Of a DNA stretch of 64,000 nucleotides, positions 47,201 to 55,063 are shown in pieces (position 1 is the stretch's first letter; every line of letters begins with the position of its first letter). Under the pieces are notes generated by a model. It was not told the DNA's origin. It saw only the letters and a list, made by a program, of their open reading frames with translations, and searched no databases. Source of the DNA: Astropecten irregularis (lineage: Eukaryota > Echinodermata > Asteroidea > Paxillosida > Astropectinidae); contig OZ020246.1 of assembly GCA_963971285.1 (NCBI GenBank), positions 19,265,217 to 19,329,216 on the forward strand, read 5' to 3'. Both the position numbers and the translations under genes were made by a program.

Positions 47201-49921
47201 TTCTCAAAAAGTGGGCACCGTATGGGACTGCAATTTTCACAGATGACTGTTACTGTATCTGTCTTGATATTTGTGCCCATGAATCTGTATCTGTATTTCT
47301 TTGATAAAAACCAAAGAATTATATTACTTTTAAGGGCTATGGCTTTCTGCTTGACTTGCTACAACCCTGGGAAGGGCTCCTATATTAAGGGCCCAGGCTA
47401 AGGAGAAACGGCAAGGGATTAGTGGCTTAAGTCATAACATTCATGCTTGGTTCAGCAGCCAAAAACGTTGAGCTTGAAACCATTTTTATAGACATGGGAC
47501 CGGGGGAATTATCGTAGAGGGGATGTAAATAAATCATTGGCGCGCTGAGGAAATAAATGTTCAGCAAATCATGATTTAGCGCACATTCAAGTTCCTGAAA
47601 GCTCTGGAAGTCGGTCATTAATGCCGGATTGCAAACGCAGCAGACATTCATGTTTATACATTATTGTATAATACGCGCCAAATGTCACAACATTTGTGCA
47701 GAATTAAACATCTCCATTAGCACTCAATTCAATGACATCCACGTAAAGGCAATGCGAAAACAAAATAAGGACAGATTTTACTTTAAATGTTTGCAGTTGT
47801 CTATTCGGCTTGATTGTCTGTGGTTATGTTGATAGGCCTATTTTGTTGCTTTTTTTCTTTAGCAGTGAGGCTCACTGCACAGTGAACACGACATTATATT
47901 TCGGCCTTTTTATCAAAAATGTTCAGCTTCTTAGATGAAACGGAAACAAATTAGGCATGTCATTTAGTATTTTTTTATTAAGTACACATTGTTATTTTTA
48001 CTCTTTGTTTTACAATGCCGGTTAGTAAAATCTTGCAATTTTCATAGATGATTGTTACTGTATCTGTCCTGATATTTTTGCCCATGAATCTGTATTTCTT
48101 TGACAAAAACCAAAGAATTATATTACCTTTAATGAATTTATTGTTTTGAATTACCTAAGTGAATGAGAATCTCCCTGCTTGCGACAACCTAGACTCAATG
48201 CAGTTTTGTGTTTGTATTTTGTTGCGATGTATGCAGTTGTTTGTCGATGGTGGACTCGCCCAAGGCATCGTCAGCGGATGGACATCCGGGACACGCATCT
48301 CCACTGCTCTGACGTCAGGGATGGGCGTGGCCTTTGGGATCTACACTGGCTTGGGTGTTTCAGGTACAATGATGTACTACCTTAAGTCCATCATCACGAA
48401 ATGAAATTATTTTGTATCTGATCAAGATAAAAAAAATATGACCTTAATAGTCGCGGCCCTTTGAAGGAAATTGTTTGTTTAGGCCTTATATTTGAAAGTC
48501 CAAGTTCATGAAGATCATGAACTTTGATTGTTATTTTTACTCTTTGTTTTACAATGCCGGTTAGTAAAATCTTGCAATAATGGACAATAATTTTTGTATT
48601 ATTATGATATATCGGGACACTTTCCCGTACCGCAAAAGCTTCAGCCTTCTGTTGAGATTTAATTGAAAAAGGGATATGAATCATTTGTAGTCACTTAAAG
48701 GTATACAGTACAGGATTGGTACCCCAACAGAAATGTTCACAGATTTAAGTATAACTTTCAGGGTATGACCATGGTGCTGCTAGAAACATATCCATTAAAT
48801 ATTTCCGCCTGAAATGCTGTATTGATCTAGAAATGAGTAAAAACCCTCAAAGACCGAAAACCGTTTTGATCTCGTGATTATGATTTACTAGAATAATTGA
48901 GTCTGAATTTTCGCTATTTTCTCGTGACTCAGATGTCCGATCGAGCTCAACTTTTCACAGGTTTATTATTTCATGTATATGCTGGATCGGACGAAGTGTG
49001 AGTGCTGTTCTGTGACTTTAACCAATGATGTGTTATACCTTTAATGTAGCCCTTATTCTAAAATATCATTTTCTAGCTATACACTAAGGATGCATTATAT
49101 TTATAGGCTTATCGCAGCAAGAAGATGGTGTTGATAATCTTAATTGGGGTCTGTTGGTTCCATTTGTGGTTGTTTTCACTCGGCCATGAAAAAATGCAAA
49201 AGCACAGCAATTAAAGGTAGTATCCGTACTTTGGTAAGAAACCAAAACCGAAATGGTCACAGATTTAGGTGTAACTTTCAGGAGTGAAGATGGTGCTGAT
49301 AGAAACCTACCTGAAATGGTGTATTTATCCAGAAATTAGTAAAACAACGACCGAAAATCTCTTTGATCTTTTTAAAGATCAAAAATAAAAGAAGAAAGAC
49401 TTAAGAAATACTGTGGCCGTTTTTCACGATTTTCTCAAAAAAGAGGGCACCGTATGGGACTGAAAACGTTCACATTATTACTGTTACTGTATCTTCCTTG
49501 ATATTTTGACAATGAATGTGTACTTCTTTGACAAAAACAAAAGTATGATAATATTACCTTTAAGGCGCTAGGCCTAGACCTACTTGATGATGTGATCGAA
49601 CTTCTTACGAAACATCACTGAGCAGAATGCGTGCATCAGTACGGACGTCTTCTGAGCGCCACTCACGGTGTGTAAACCTCAGTCTCTACTACTGACAAAT
49701 AAATCACAGCCATCGTACTCAATACCCCCCCCCCCCCTCCCCTCTTACCCCTTTCCCCTTCCCGGCATAATAATCTTCGAAACAAACATAATGTATAAGT
49801 ATGATACTTGACTTACAACCATTATGAAAGTGCCGGCCAGTTCGGCAAGCATGCCGCGGGCCAGGTCGCTCCGTACGGTGAAGAACCGACCGAGTGAGCT
49901 AGTGCAAGCACGGCCCGGCAT
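38082..49921 (-). CDS. Aquaglyceroporin, 6 exons, complete
   Basis: Membrane channel of the MIP family for water and small solutes such as glycerol. Exons in transcript order: 49817-49921, 44607-44733, 43298-43435, 41802-41920, 41135-41352, 38082-38286; joined 912 nt, 303 residues. Exon number and phases match vertebrate AQP3-type genes. Glycerol-facilitator hallmarks are the longer loop between half-helices, GPTGTGGIYCTYP (about residues 138-150), and Asp after the second NPA-Arg (MNPARD, 213-218). The first NPA is NPS (N82-P83-S84, GGHINPSIT). The last helix WWWVVATFVPLVGAICGAAF is followed by a short acidic tail. AQP3/7/9/10-type is clear from the loop and Asp; the precise orthologue is not. 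Intron 1 is 5.1 kb and holds an inverted copy of exon 2. Confidence 0.93.
39013..40338. mobile_element. Outer element with inverted TAGTCCGAGTAACTTGGACC ends
   Basis: TAGTCCGAGTAACTTGGACC and the following CTAAAAATCGCC are found in inverse at 40300-40338 (GGCGATTTTTAGGGTCCAAG ... CGGACTA). GGCCTGT and GGCCTAT flank it, suggesting a 7-8 bp duplication. It contains the complete hAT-like element 39245-40157. Lies in aquaporin intron 5. Confidence 0.7.
39245..40157. mobile_element. hAT-like element with 8-bp target duplication, nested
   Basis: The ends CAGCGGCGTAGCTACG and CTAGCTACGCCGCTG are inverted, and CGCATGAG occurs on both sides (39237-39244 and 40158-40165). Sub-terminal regions are long G or C runs around GTGCCCCCC. 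It is 913 bp with no transposase ORF. The target lies inside the 39013-40338 element, so this is the younger insertion. Confidence 0.8.
40593..40982. mobile_element. 390-bp MITE with AGCCCTGTCCGCACTGG ends
   Basis: The left end AGCCCTGTCCGCACTGG mirrors the right end CCACTGCAGACAGGGCT. Interior repeats of TCGGGTAAAGT and CCGCACTGGACTT occur several times. Target duplication is unclear. Confidence 0.65.
41135..41352 (-). CDS. Aquaglyceroporin exon 5 (second NPA)
   Basis: Encodes ILNTGLLLHCTLVFVDERNS through GHNAGAPMNPARDVTGRF to DEVW. The second NPA motif is at 41194-41202. Its Arg is the usual selectivity-filter residue and the next Asp marks glycerol facilitators. Confidence 0.95.
41440..41545 (-). 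mobile_element. tRNA-derived SINE, head-to-head with the next
   Basis: Minus-strand B box GGTTGGAATCCCGC and A-box remnant near GGTTAGAGC, with the SINE body reading CATTTCTTTTGTTTCC-like sequence beyond. It meets a second SINE head at about 41550. Confidence 0.6.
41550..41655 (+). mobile_element. tRNA-derived SINE
   Basis: GGGCTGGGTAGCTCAGTTGG gives a near-perfect A box and D arm, and CTGGTTCGAATCCCGCTCC the B box, followed by TTTCTTTGTTCACTC. Acceptor ends pair (GGCTGGG with TCCAGTC), but the anticodon stem does not, so I reject a working tRNA. Confidence 0.75.
41802..41920 (-). CDS. Aquaglyceroporin exon 4
   Basis: Encodes AIDDFDGGNRTVFGPTGTGG and IYCTYPQPYFGIWVGVAEQ, the extended loop typical of aquaglyceroporins. 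Confidence 0.93.
42080..42445. mobile_element. TTAA-family A MITE
   Basis: Bounded by TTAA at 42080 and 42442, complete in order. Directly followed by another copy that shares the TTAA. Confidence 0.8.
42442..42838. mobile_element. TTAA-family A/B hybrid MITE
   Basis: Starts TTAAAGGTAGTATCATACTT like family A, but its interior (GGTGACAGAAAAGCTGTGGT, CAATTGGTCATTGCAACCAG) is diverged and B-like. Ends near CAAAGTGTGGTAATCAAGGT. Confidence 0.5.
43135..43205 (-). mobile_element. tRNA-like SINE head
   Basis: The minus strand has B box GGGTTCGAATCCCATC and an A-like block with GGTACCCCATAGCC. Without a proper D arm it is not a convincing tRNA. Confidence 0.45.
43214..43248. repeat. (ACTTAT)n microsatellite
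   Basis: Five copies of ACTTAT, 50 bp from aquaporin exon 3. Confidence 0.9.
43298..43435 (-). CDS. Aquaglyceroporin exon 3 (first NPA, here NPS)
   Basis: Encodes GHINPSITLGLASVGKFPWR and RIPLWVAAQLLGAFAGAATV. The codon that should be Ala (GCN) is TCC, at 43416-43418. All other residues around the motif look normal. Confidence 0.94.
43449..43724. mobile_element. TTAA-family A MITE, reversed, internally deleted
   Basis: 276 bp between TTAA sites, 14 bp from exon 3. The central AAAGATC palindrome side and the ATCCAGAAATTAG block are deleted. Confidence 0.75.
44088..44215. mobile_element. Partial MITE of the 'GGCTCAGGCT' family
   Basis: CAGGCTCAGGCTCAGGCACC then CATTGAAGCTGAAGCTCTG, as in 5786-6024 and 62117-62325. 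The right end is absent. Confidence 0.55.
44448..44935 (-). repeat. Source arm of the inverted duplication
   Basis: This segment (exon 2, its flanks and one end of the family A MITE at 44842) is the counterpart of 48040-48526 in opposite orientation. Similarity stops abruptly near 44448, after the GAAGATCATGAACT block. Confidence 0.85.
44607..44733 (-). CDS. Aquaglyceroporin exon 2
   Basis: Encodes LFVDGGLAQGIVSGWTSGTR and ISTALTSGMGVAFGIYTGLG plus VS, forming helices 1-2. It begins in phase 0 and ends with one base. This is the copy in the right orientation to join exons 1 and 3. Confidence 0.94.
44842..45200. mobile_element. TTAA-family A MITE, reversed
   Basis: Runs from GGTAGTATTATACTTTGG to CCAAAGTATGATACTAGT. 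Terminal TTAA sites are degraded on both sides. Confidence 0.7.
45381..45945. mobile_element. 'GGGCCAATTTCATAGAGCTG' element with nested TTAA MITE
   Basis: The left end GGGGCCAATTTCATAGAGCT mirrors the right end AAGCTCATATGAAATTG. The family A MITE at 45582-45907 is inserted in a CTTAAGC site inside it, so the order of insertion is clear. Confidence 0.7.
45582..45907. mobile_element. TTAA-family A MITE with clean TTAA duplication
   Basis: GC-TTAA-AGGTAG on the left and CTACCT-TTAA-GC on the right. This copy best shows that TTAA is the duplicated target. Confidence 0.85.
45995..46040. repeat. 'TAGGATCGAAACGTCAGGCC' module
   Basis: GCTAGGATCGAAACGTCAGG, usually preceded by TTTGAGAAAGATCCTGC. 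Also at 46505-46556, 46780-46815 (reversed), 59755-59805 and, more diverged, 20937-20985 (reversed). Confidence 0.65.
46959..47333. mobile_element. TTAA-family A MITE (well preserved)
   Basis: Bounded by TTAA at both ends, complete order of family blocks, with one CTGTAT duplication near the right end. Confidence 0.8.
47988..48578. repeat. Exact 52-bp direct repeat around the exon 2 copy
   Basis: Positions 47988-48039 and 48527-48578 are identical over 52 bases (ATTGTTATTTTTACTCTTTG ... TAAAATCTTGCAAT). They border the inverted copy exactly, as a target duplication would. Confidence 0.9.
48040..48526 (+). pseudogene. Inverted copy of aquaglyceroporin exon 2 and flanks
   Basis: Copy of 44448-44935 in opposite orientation, inside intron 1 of the same gene. 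The exon copy (48236-48362) differs from the original at three positions, all synonymous Gly third bases, so it encodes the same 42 residues. It keeps an AG acceptor (ATGCAG) and the GTACAA donor. No plus-strand partner exons were found around it, so it cannot make an aquaporin alone. Near-identity also extends into the intron flanks, so recent origin or gene conversion explains the match better than selection. Confidence 0.85.
48695..49044. mobile_element. TTAA-family B MITE (best copy)
   Basis: TTAAAGGTATACAGTACAGG at the left, TGTTATACCTTTAA at the right, TTAA on both sides. It shares CAGAAATGTTCACAGATTTA with family A and has its own right half (GTGACTCAGATGTCCGATCG, AAGTGTGAGTGCTGTTCTGT). 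Confidence 0.8.
49211..49563. mobile_element. TTAA-family A MITE
   Basis: Bounded by TTAA; complete though diverged (GTATCCGTACTTTGGTAAGA ... AAAGTATGATAATATTACC). Confidence 0.75.
49817..49921 (-). CDS. Aquaglyceroporin exon 1
   Basis: Encodes MPGRACTSSLGRFFTVRSDL and ARGMLAELAGTFIMV, the N-tail and start of helix 1, ending phase 0 at GTAAGT. The ATG at 49919-49921 is the first in frame. LAELAGTFIMV matches the helix 1 signature of the family. Confidence 0.9.
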
Positions 49922-52900
49922 GATTATATACCGGACCCTAGCTCAGATGCTGCTGCTACTGAAGATGAAAATGAAGATGATCCAGGGGTCCTGATTATTA
50001 TATTCACGGATCGTACGTCCCGCAGCTGGCAGGTATGTTCATTCAGTACACCGGATCGATCAGTGTAGCCCACCCAAGAGCCAGGGCAAAGTCACAAGAG
50101 CTCCGGACAGTGGCTTTCCATGTCCCGATGAACCCATACACTCAACACTGGATCAGGATTGTTCCGGCTGGATATGCGCGCGTGTGTATAATGATAATGA
50201 TCCACTAGAGGTGGGCGGGCCGCCACATTGCCGACAGATCTCTCGCAGTAACTGCAAAGAACATTCACTAAACGGTTATAAATAATATAAATGCTGAATA
50301 AACACTTGCAGGTAATAGATGTGTAGACTGATGGTGTGCTTGACACATCCATAACACATACTGTACTCGCCCTCTCTATCACCGTGACACGCGTACTAGA
50401 CGTTAGCCGCGACTCTAGCTCTCTCCTAGTTCCTCCATGGGCTGACACAAACAGGCAAAGCTGTAATCGTTACAGGTGAACAAACTTCAAGGCCAACAAG
50501 ATTAACCATGAACTACAAGCCCCGGTTAGCCTGACGGAATACTCCTATACGAGCCTCCGGTGCTCTGTTAATTCAATAAATTGCCTCGCGACTGAAATCC
50601 CATGTAGAACGATCACAGAATGATGATCAGGAACGGGGCCCAGGTGAAAGTACGTCTTCCCCCGTGTGATGTTTACAGCAGTGCAGCCATTTGAGGTGTA
50701 GTCTCCAAATTAAGGCTGACGTATGAATGGCAAGAAAATCATCTTCTTCTTTTCCCCTGCCGTTACTACAGTGACAGCCCGTGCATATTACATAATCGAA
50801 ACCCAAGCATGTGACGGTCACATGAGGTCATGGTCAGGTCACGAGAAAGAAGATGCGCATAGATAGTTACTCGGTCACGATTATGGATTCAAGCACATCC
50901 TCAGCATCGGGTGTATGTAGGACTTGAATCAAGACTACAACATCCACGGGAATACAGTACAGCAATGATTTATGCCCGTGTGCTAGTAATAATCCACCGT
51001 ATGACCATAGACCGTGACAAGGTTAGGCCGTTTCTGCTGCTTATCTTTGGCAAAGTGGGAATAATTATTCAAGTTCAACGACAGCTATTCTCTTTCGCAA
51101 ACTGAAAAAAACAAATCCCTCACACACGCATCGCACAGGCCGCACTGCCGATTCTAACCTTTGTACATGCATAATACAGATGATGGATATCACTCGCAAT
51201 GAATAATATCATAATATTTACAGGCAAGCCGGTTTATAGTTATCTCCATGACCTTGGAGGTTATCACGTACAGTAGGGCAAACGTCTTGATAAGTTATTA
51301 ACACATTGAACATCCTTCGCCCCCTCATCGTCTGCCACAGGTCATGTAATAGATCATGGTCAATATTTGTTGTCAATAATATGGCACAAGTAATGAAAAG
51401 ACTTCTTTATAGCCTTCGTTATTTGCCTATAGGTATTATTCTCATATCCATCGATATGCATTGTGTCGGGCCTACTCGGTGTATTTGTGTACTTGCATTA
51501 TTTGTATGTCAATAATGAAGTCAACATGTCACACGGATTTAAAGGTAGTATCATACTTTGGTTTTTATCAAAGAAATACAGATTCATGGGCAAAAATATC
51601 AAGACAGATACAGAAACAGTCATCTGTGACGATTTCAGTCCCATGCGTTGACCACTTTTTGAGAAAACAGTGAAAAACAGCCATAGTATTTCTTAAGTCT
51701 TTTCTCTTTTAGTTTTGATCTTTTAAAAGATCAAAAAGATTTTCGGTCGTTGCTTTACTAATATCTGGATAAATACACCATTTCGGGCGGAAAATTTCTT
51801 TCTTGATATTTTTGCCAATGAATCTGCATTTCTTTGGCAAAAAAAAAACAAAATATGAAATTACCCTTAAGCTGAAATTTCAGTAACCCCCCCCCCCCCC
51901 CCCCCCTCCAATTAAGAAATTAACAACAAAAAAGAAACTGCCAAATAAAACACAAAATACTCCTCAGAATAGAGCGACTTTCATGCTTCATAGCATCAAA
52001 AGATCGACAGAGTTCAAAAGCACAAACTCTTCCGGGAATAACAATAGTTCCATACTGTTTTTTAACAAAGACCTTGCTACCGCGTAAGGGATCCAGAATT
52101 ATTATTTTGTAACATTCGGCAGACATACAAATAATATATTCATGCATGAGCTCTAAGATGGAATTTTGTTTTTGCCTTTTGAGTTGACTGCCATACACCC
52201 GTGTAGGCCTATTATACAATGGTTCATTATGGGCTTATTTCTATACATTCACATTGGTTTGCAAAGTACTCTCTGAAAGAATTATTATAATTACGTGTAT
52301 ACACGGGGAGTGATAACATTGGTGCTTAATTTTGGGCCACCAGAAATGATCTGCCGATTCTGTAACCGATAGTTTCATCTATAGTCGACTCCGAGGTCGA
52401 AAACACAGGATATCGAGATTCGAGAAGGACACCCGCAAAATTATGGTATGGATTATTCGAGACCGGACTAGTCTCGATATTTCAAGGCAGATAGTGATGT
52501 AATCTTACATTAAATTGGCGCATCACGATCTATTGTTTTACCATATAATTATACCATGGATGAGCTTTTTGGTTTATTTCCGTGCAGCGAACCCTGGGAA
52601 CTGAAAACGTTTTTCAAAAATGGTTAGCGCATGCGCAAGTGACATACTCGTGTGATTGTGCCTACGTACCACATACAGATTTTGTTTACTGTACAGTATG
52701 AATAAATACAGATGTACGAAATTAATTTTAATTCAAGCATCTGAAAACAAAGTTTAGTTCTCAATTTTACAATGCAATACACGTACATCGTTTGAGGTAA
52801 AACTTGGGAAAAAAGCCTGAAATTGTTTTCAGTGCTGGAGAACAATTATGCAACTTATTCGTACCGGATGGGTCAATTTTCGATTGCACTAAATTGCATT

Positions 52901-53692
52901 TTCATGCCATAATAATGTCTCACACTACAACATGTTTATCAGTCTAATCATTAGCTTCGCTCTGTTGAGCTGCCAAAATCATTTCAATTTACACAAGGCA
53001 AAAGCAAGGGAATTATCCTATGGTTACCTAAAAAGTACAATACACACTGGCATAAGAACAGCTTAAAACGTCGTCACATTCATTAGCCAATCAGATTAGG
53101 GAAAGTTAAAATATATTATACCAAACACTATAATGGCCAATCACCTTTTTTTTTTCCAATTTCCAGGCTCTTCCAACGCCAGCAGGGTTGTAATGTTTGT
53201 AAAAACTTTCTGTTATGTTTCCTCCTTAATGTCCCTTTACACATGAGAACGTTTAATATCTCACACTATACAACGTGCACTATGTTCATCAATGTAATCA
53301 TAAGCTTCGCTCTGTTGAGCTGCATTAATAAAAGACTGAATAGGAATCATCCAGATTCAAAGTTTTCAATTAAATTGAATAGAAAAAAACGTGTGGAATG
53401 AAATGTACCGAACCGTCTATATAATAATCCTAATCATTGCTATTTTGATTTATATTCATCTGTTTAATCTTTTTGTAACTTGCTTGTAAGACAGTTCTTT
53501 CTTTCTCTTTCGTTTTTGTACTTTTTTACTAGTTCAGTGTATTTATTCGGAAAAAAAAAACTTGGAAAAAAATCCCCGCCCATGATAAAAATGTATTTAG
53601 CGCCCTCTAGACAACGACTGACCAATATATCCCATAATATGATTCTCACGCATGCGCTATTTCATTATCTTTTATGCCATCGCGGGGTAAAG
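49922..53692. other. Divergent region between aquaporin and TAF4
   Basis: Expected to hold both promoters. I see no coding exon. A family A MITE lies at 51539-51870 and a C run at about 51887-51906. The frame at 50092-50448 (minus) lies where a 5' UTR of the aquaporin would be and shows no domain. Confidence 0.5.
51539..51870. mobile_element. TTAA-family A MITE, reversed
   Basis: TTAA at 51539 and 51867; order of blocks reversed; part of the left half is missing after ATTTCGGGCGGAAA. Confidence 0.75.
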
Positions 53693-53700
53693 ATGGCGGG
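53688..53700 (+). promoter_or_regulatory. YY1-like motif over the TAF4 start codon
   Basis: AAAGATGGCGGGC contains the AAGATGGCGG core seen in YY1 sites downstream of many housekeeping transcription starts. It overlaps the ATG at 53693. Function is inferred from the motif only. Confidence 0.35.
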
Positions 53701-55063
53701 CACAACGTCTATCGAAGATATTCTTTCTTCTGTGGTGGACGAAACTGCAGTTAGTGCGTTGATTGGATCGCTCGAGTCTAAATTAGCAGCTGGAAATACT
53801 TCTTCGACGGCTAGTTCGCTCGATGCGAGTCCAGTTGGCTCGAATCATGTCAGCAAACCTGTGGCAACCTCGGGGGACGTGCAGGGGAATTCGAGTGCGG
53901 CACATCCGAACTCATCGCAGCAGATCAACGCGGTACGAGATGGACCCAGTGCAGCTACCGGTGGTGGGAGCCCGGCGGTCGTGGTGGCCGCTGCTACCTC
54001 TCAGCCTGGCACTGGCAGCGCTCAGGTTGTGGACAAGTTGCCTTCTACGGCTCCTAGGCCTGCCGAAGACGTTCAGCTGGCCAGTGAGCGGAAGGTTAAT
54101 GCCGGGGGAGCTCCGGTAACGGACAAAAAGGACGGCAACGGGAGTCCTTCGATCTCGACGGTGACCCGCGTTGGTGCCAGCACTCCCCTCACTGGCAGCA
54201 ACAACAGCCCCGGTAATTCCTCAATTTCCACACCCACCACGTGTGTGCGGATTATCACATTACCAACTGGTAAGAGTGGAGCTGTCTTGGCCAGCACAGA
54301 CATTGCAGATGCCAGCGTAAGTATATCCCACAACAAGGCCGCGAAGAATGCCGTACTGCCCAATGCAAGAACAGTTGTGAAAACCGTTGCTGGTACGCAA
54401 CAACAGTTGCAGGGACAGTCTGCCGTTGCAGTCACACAGACTTGCAGTGCTTTGACTACGGTCACGAGTAGCGTCCTAAGCACTCTGTCCTCGTCACCAA
54501 GCGTTGGCGTATTAAGAGGGCAGCAGCAGGTGATTAAAACACAAGTGCCCGCTCAGGCCGGCGGTCTCAGTGCCACCGGTGGCAAGCAGATCACCACGGC
54601 CATAGTGGCATCAACCACGCTTCCAACAGCGCCATCGCACACGATCACCTCCACCACCACACAGCAGCCACAGATAGTCCTACGTGCGGCGCCCACCTTG
54701 CAGGTCCCCAGTTCCGGTGTGAGCAAGCCAAGTGCTTCCAGCAGTTCTGTTGTGACGCTGGCCGCGACCACCGCTTCCCAGGTCAAACTGTCCGGTAGTG
54801 GGACCCCGGGTCCTCACAGTGTGGGCATTGCGCCCCAGTTGCAACAGGTCCGACTAACGTCCCCGCAGGTCATTGCGCCAAGAACTCCCGGGGGCACCGT
54901 ACAATTCCGCCTCCCACAGGGAACGTCCCTGCCTCCCGGTGTTATGTTGATCAACAAAGACGGTAATATCCATGTGGTGAACAGTTCTATTGGCCCCGGG
55001 GGTCAAATTCAGCATTTACCTGGTGGAGCAGTACCTGGTGCTGTAACATACAGACAGGTGCAG
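53693..55063 (+). CDS. TAF4: TAF4 exon 1 (N-terminus and low-complexity region)
   Basis: 1,371 nt, 457 codons, rich in Ser, Thr, Ala, Val and Gln. It ends with ...GAVTYRQVQ before GTACGT, phase 0. The region between residues 35 and 450 is the poorly conserved coactivator part; [18 protein letters not shown] resembles the conserved 'LPPGMVLVRSENGQLL' block of vertebrate TAF4. Confidence 0.93.

Noticed and set aside
48159-48404. Second aquaporin gene on the plus strand
   Set aside because: Only exon 2 is present; no plus-strand exons 1 or 3-6 occur before or after it in the window.
50092-50448. 118-codon minus-strand frame upstream of the aquaporin
   Set aside because: No domain or splice link to exon 1; composition is ordinary and it lies where a 5' UTR or promoter is expected.
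53480-53692. TAF4 start at an upstream in-frame ATG
   Set aside because: The upstream segment has no similarity to the TAF4 N-terminus, while residues after 53693 match the conserved start.
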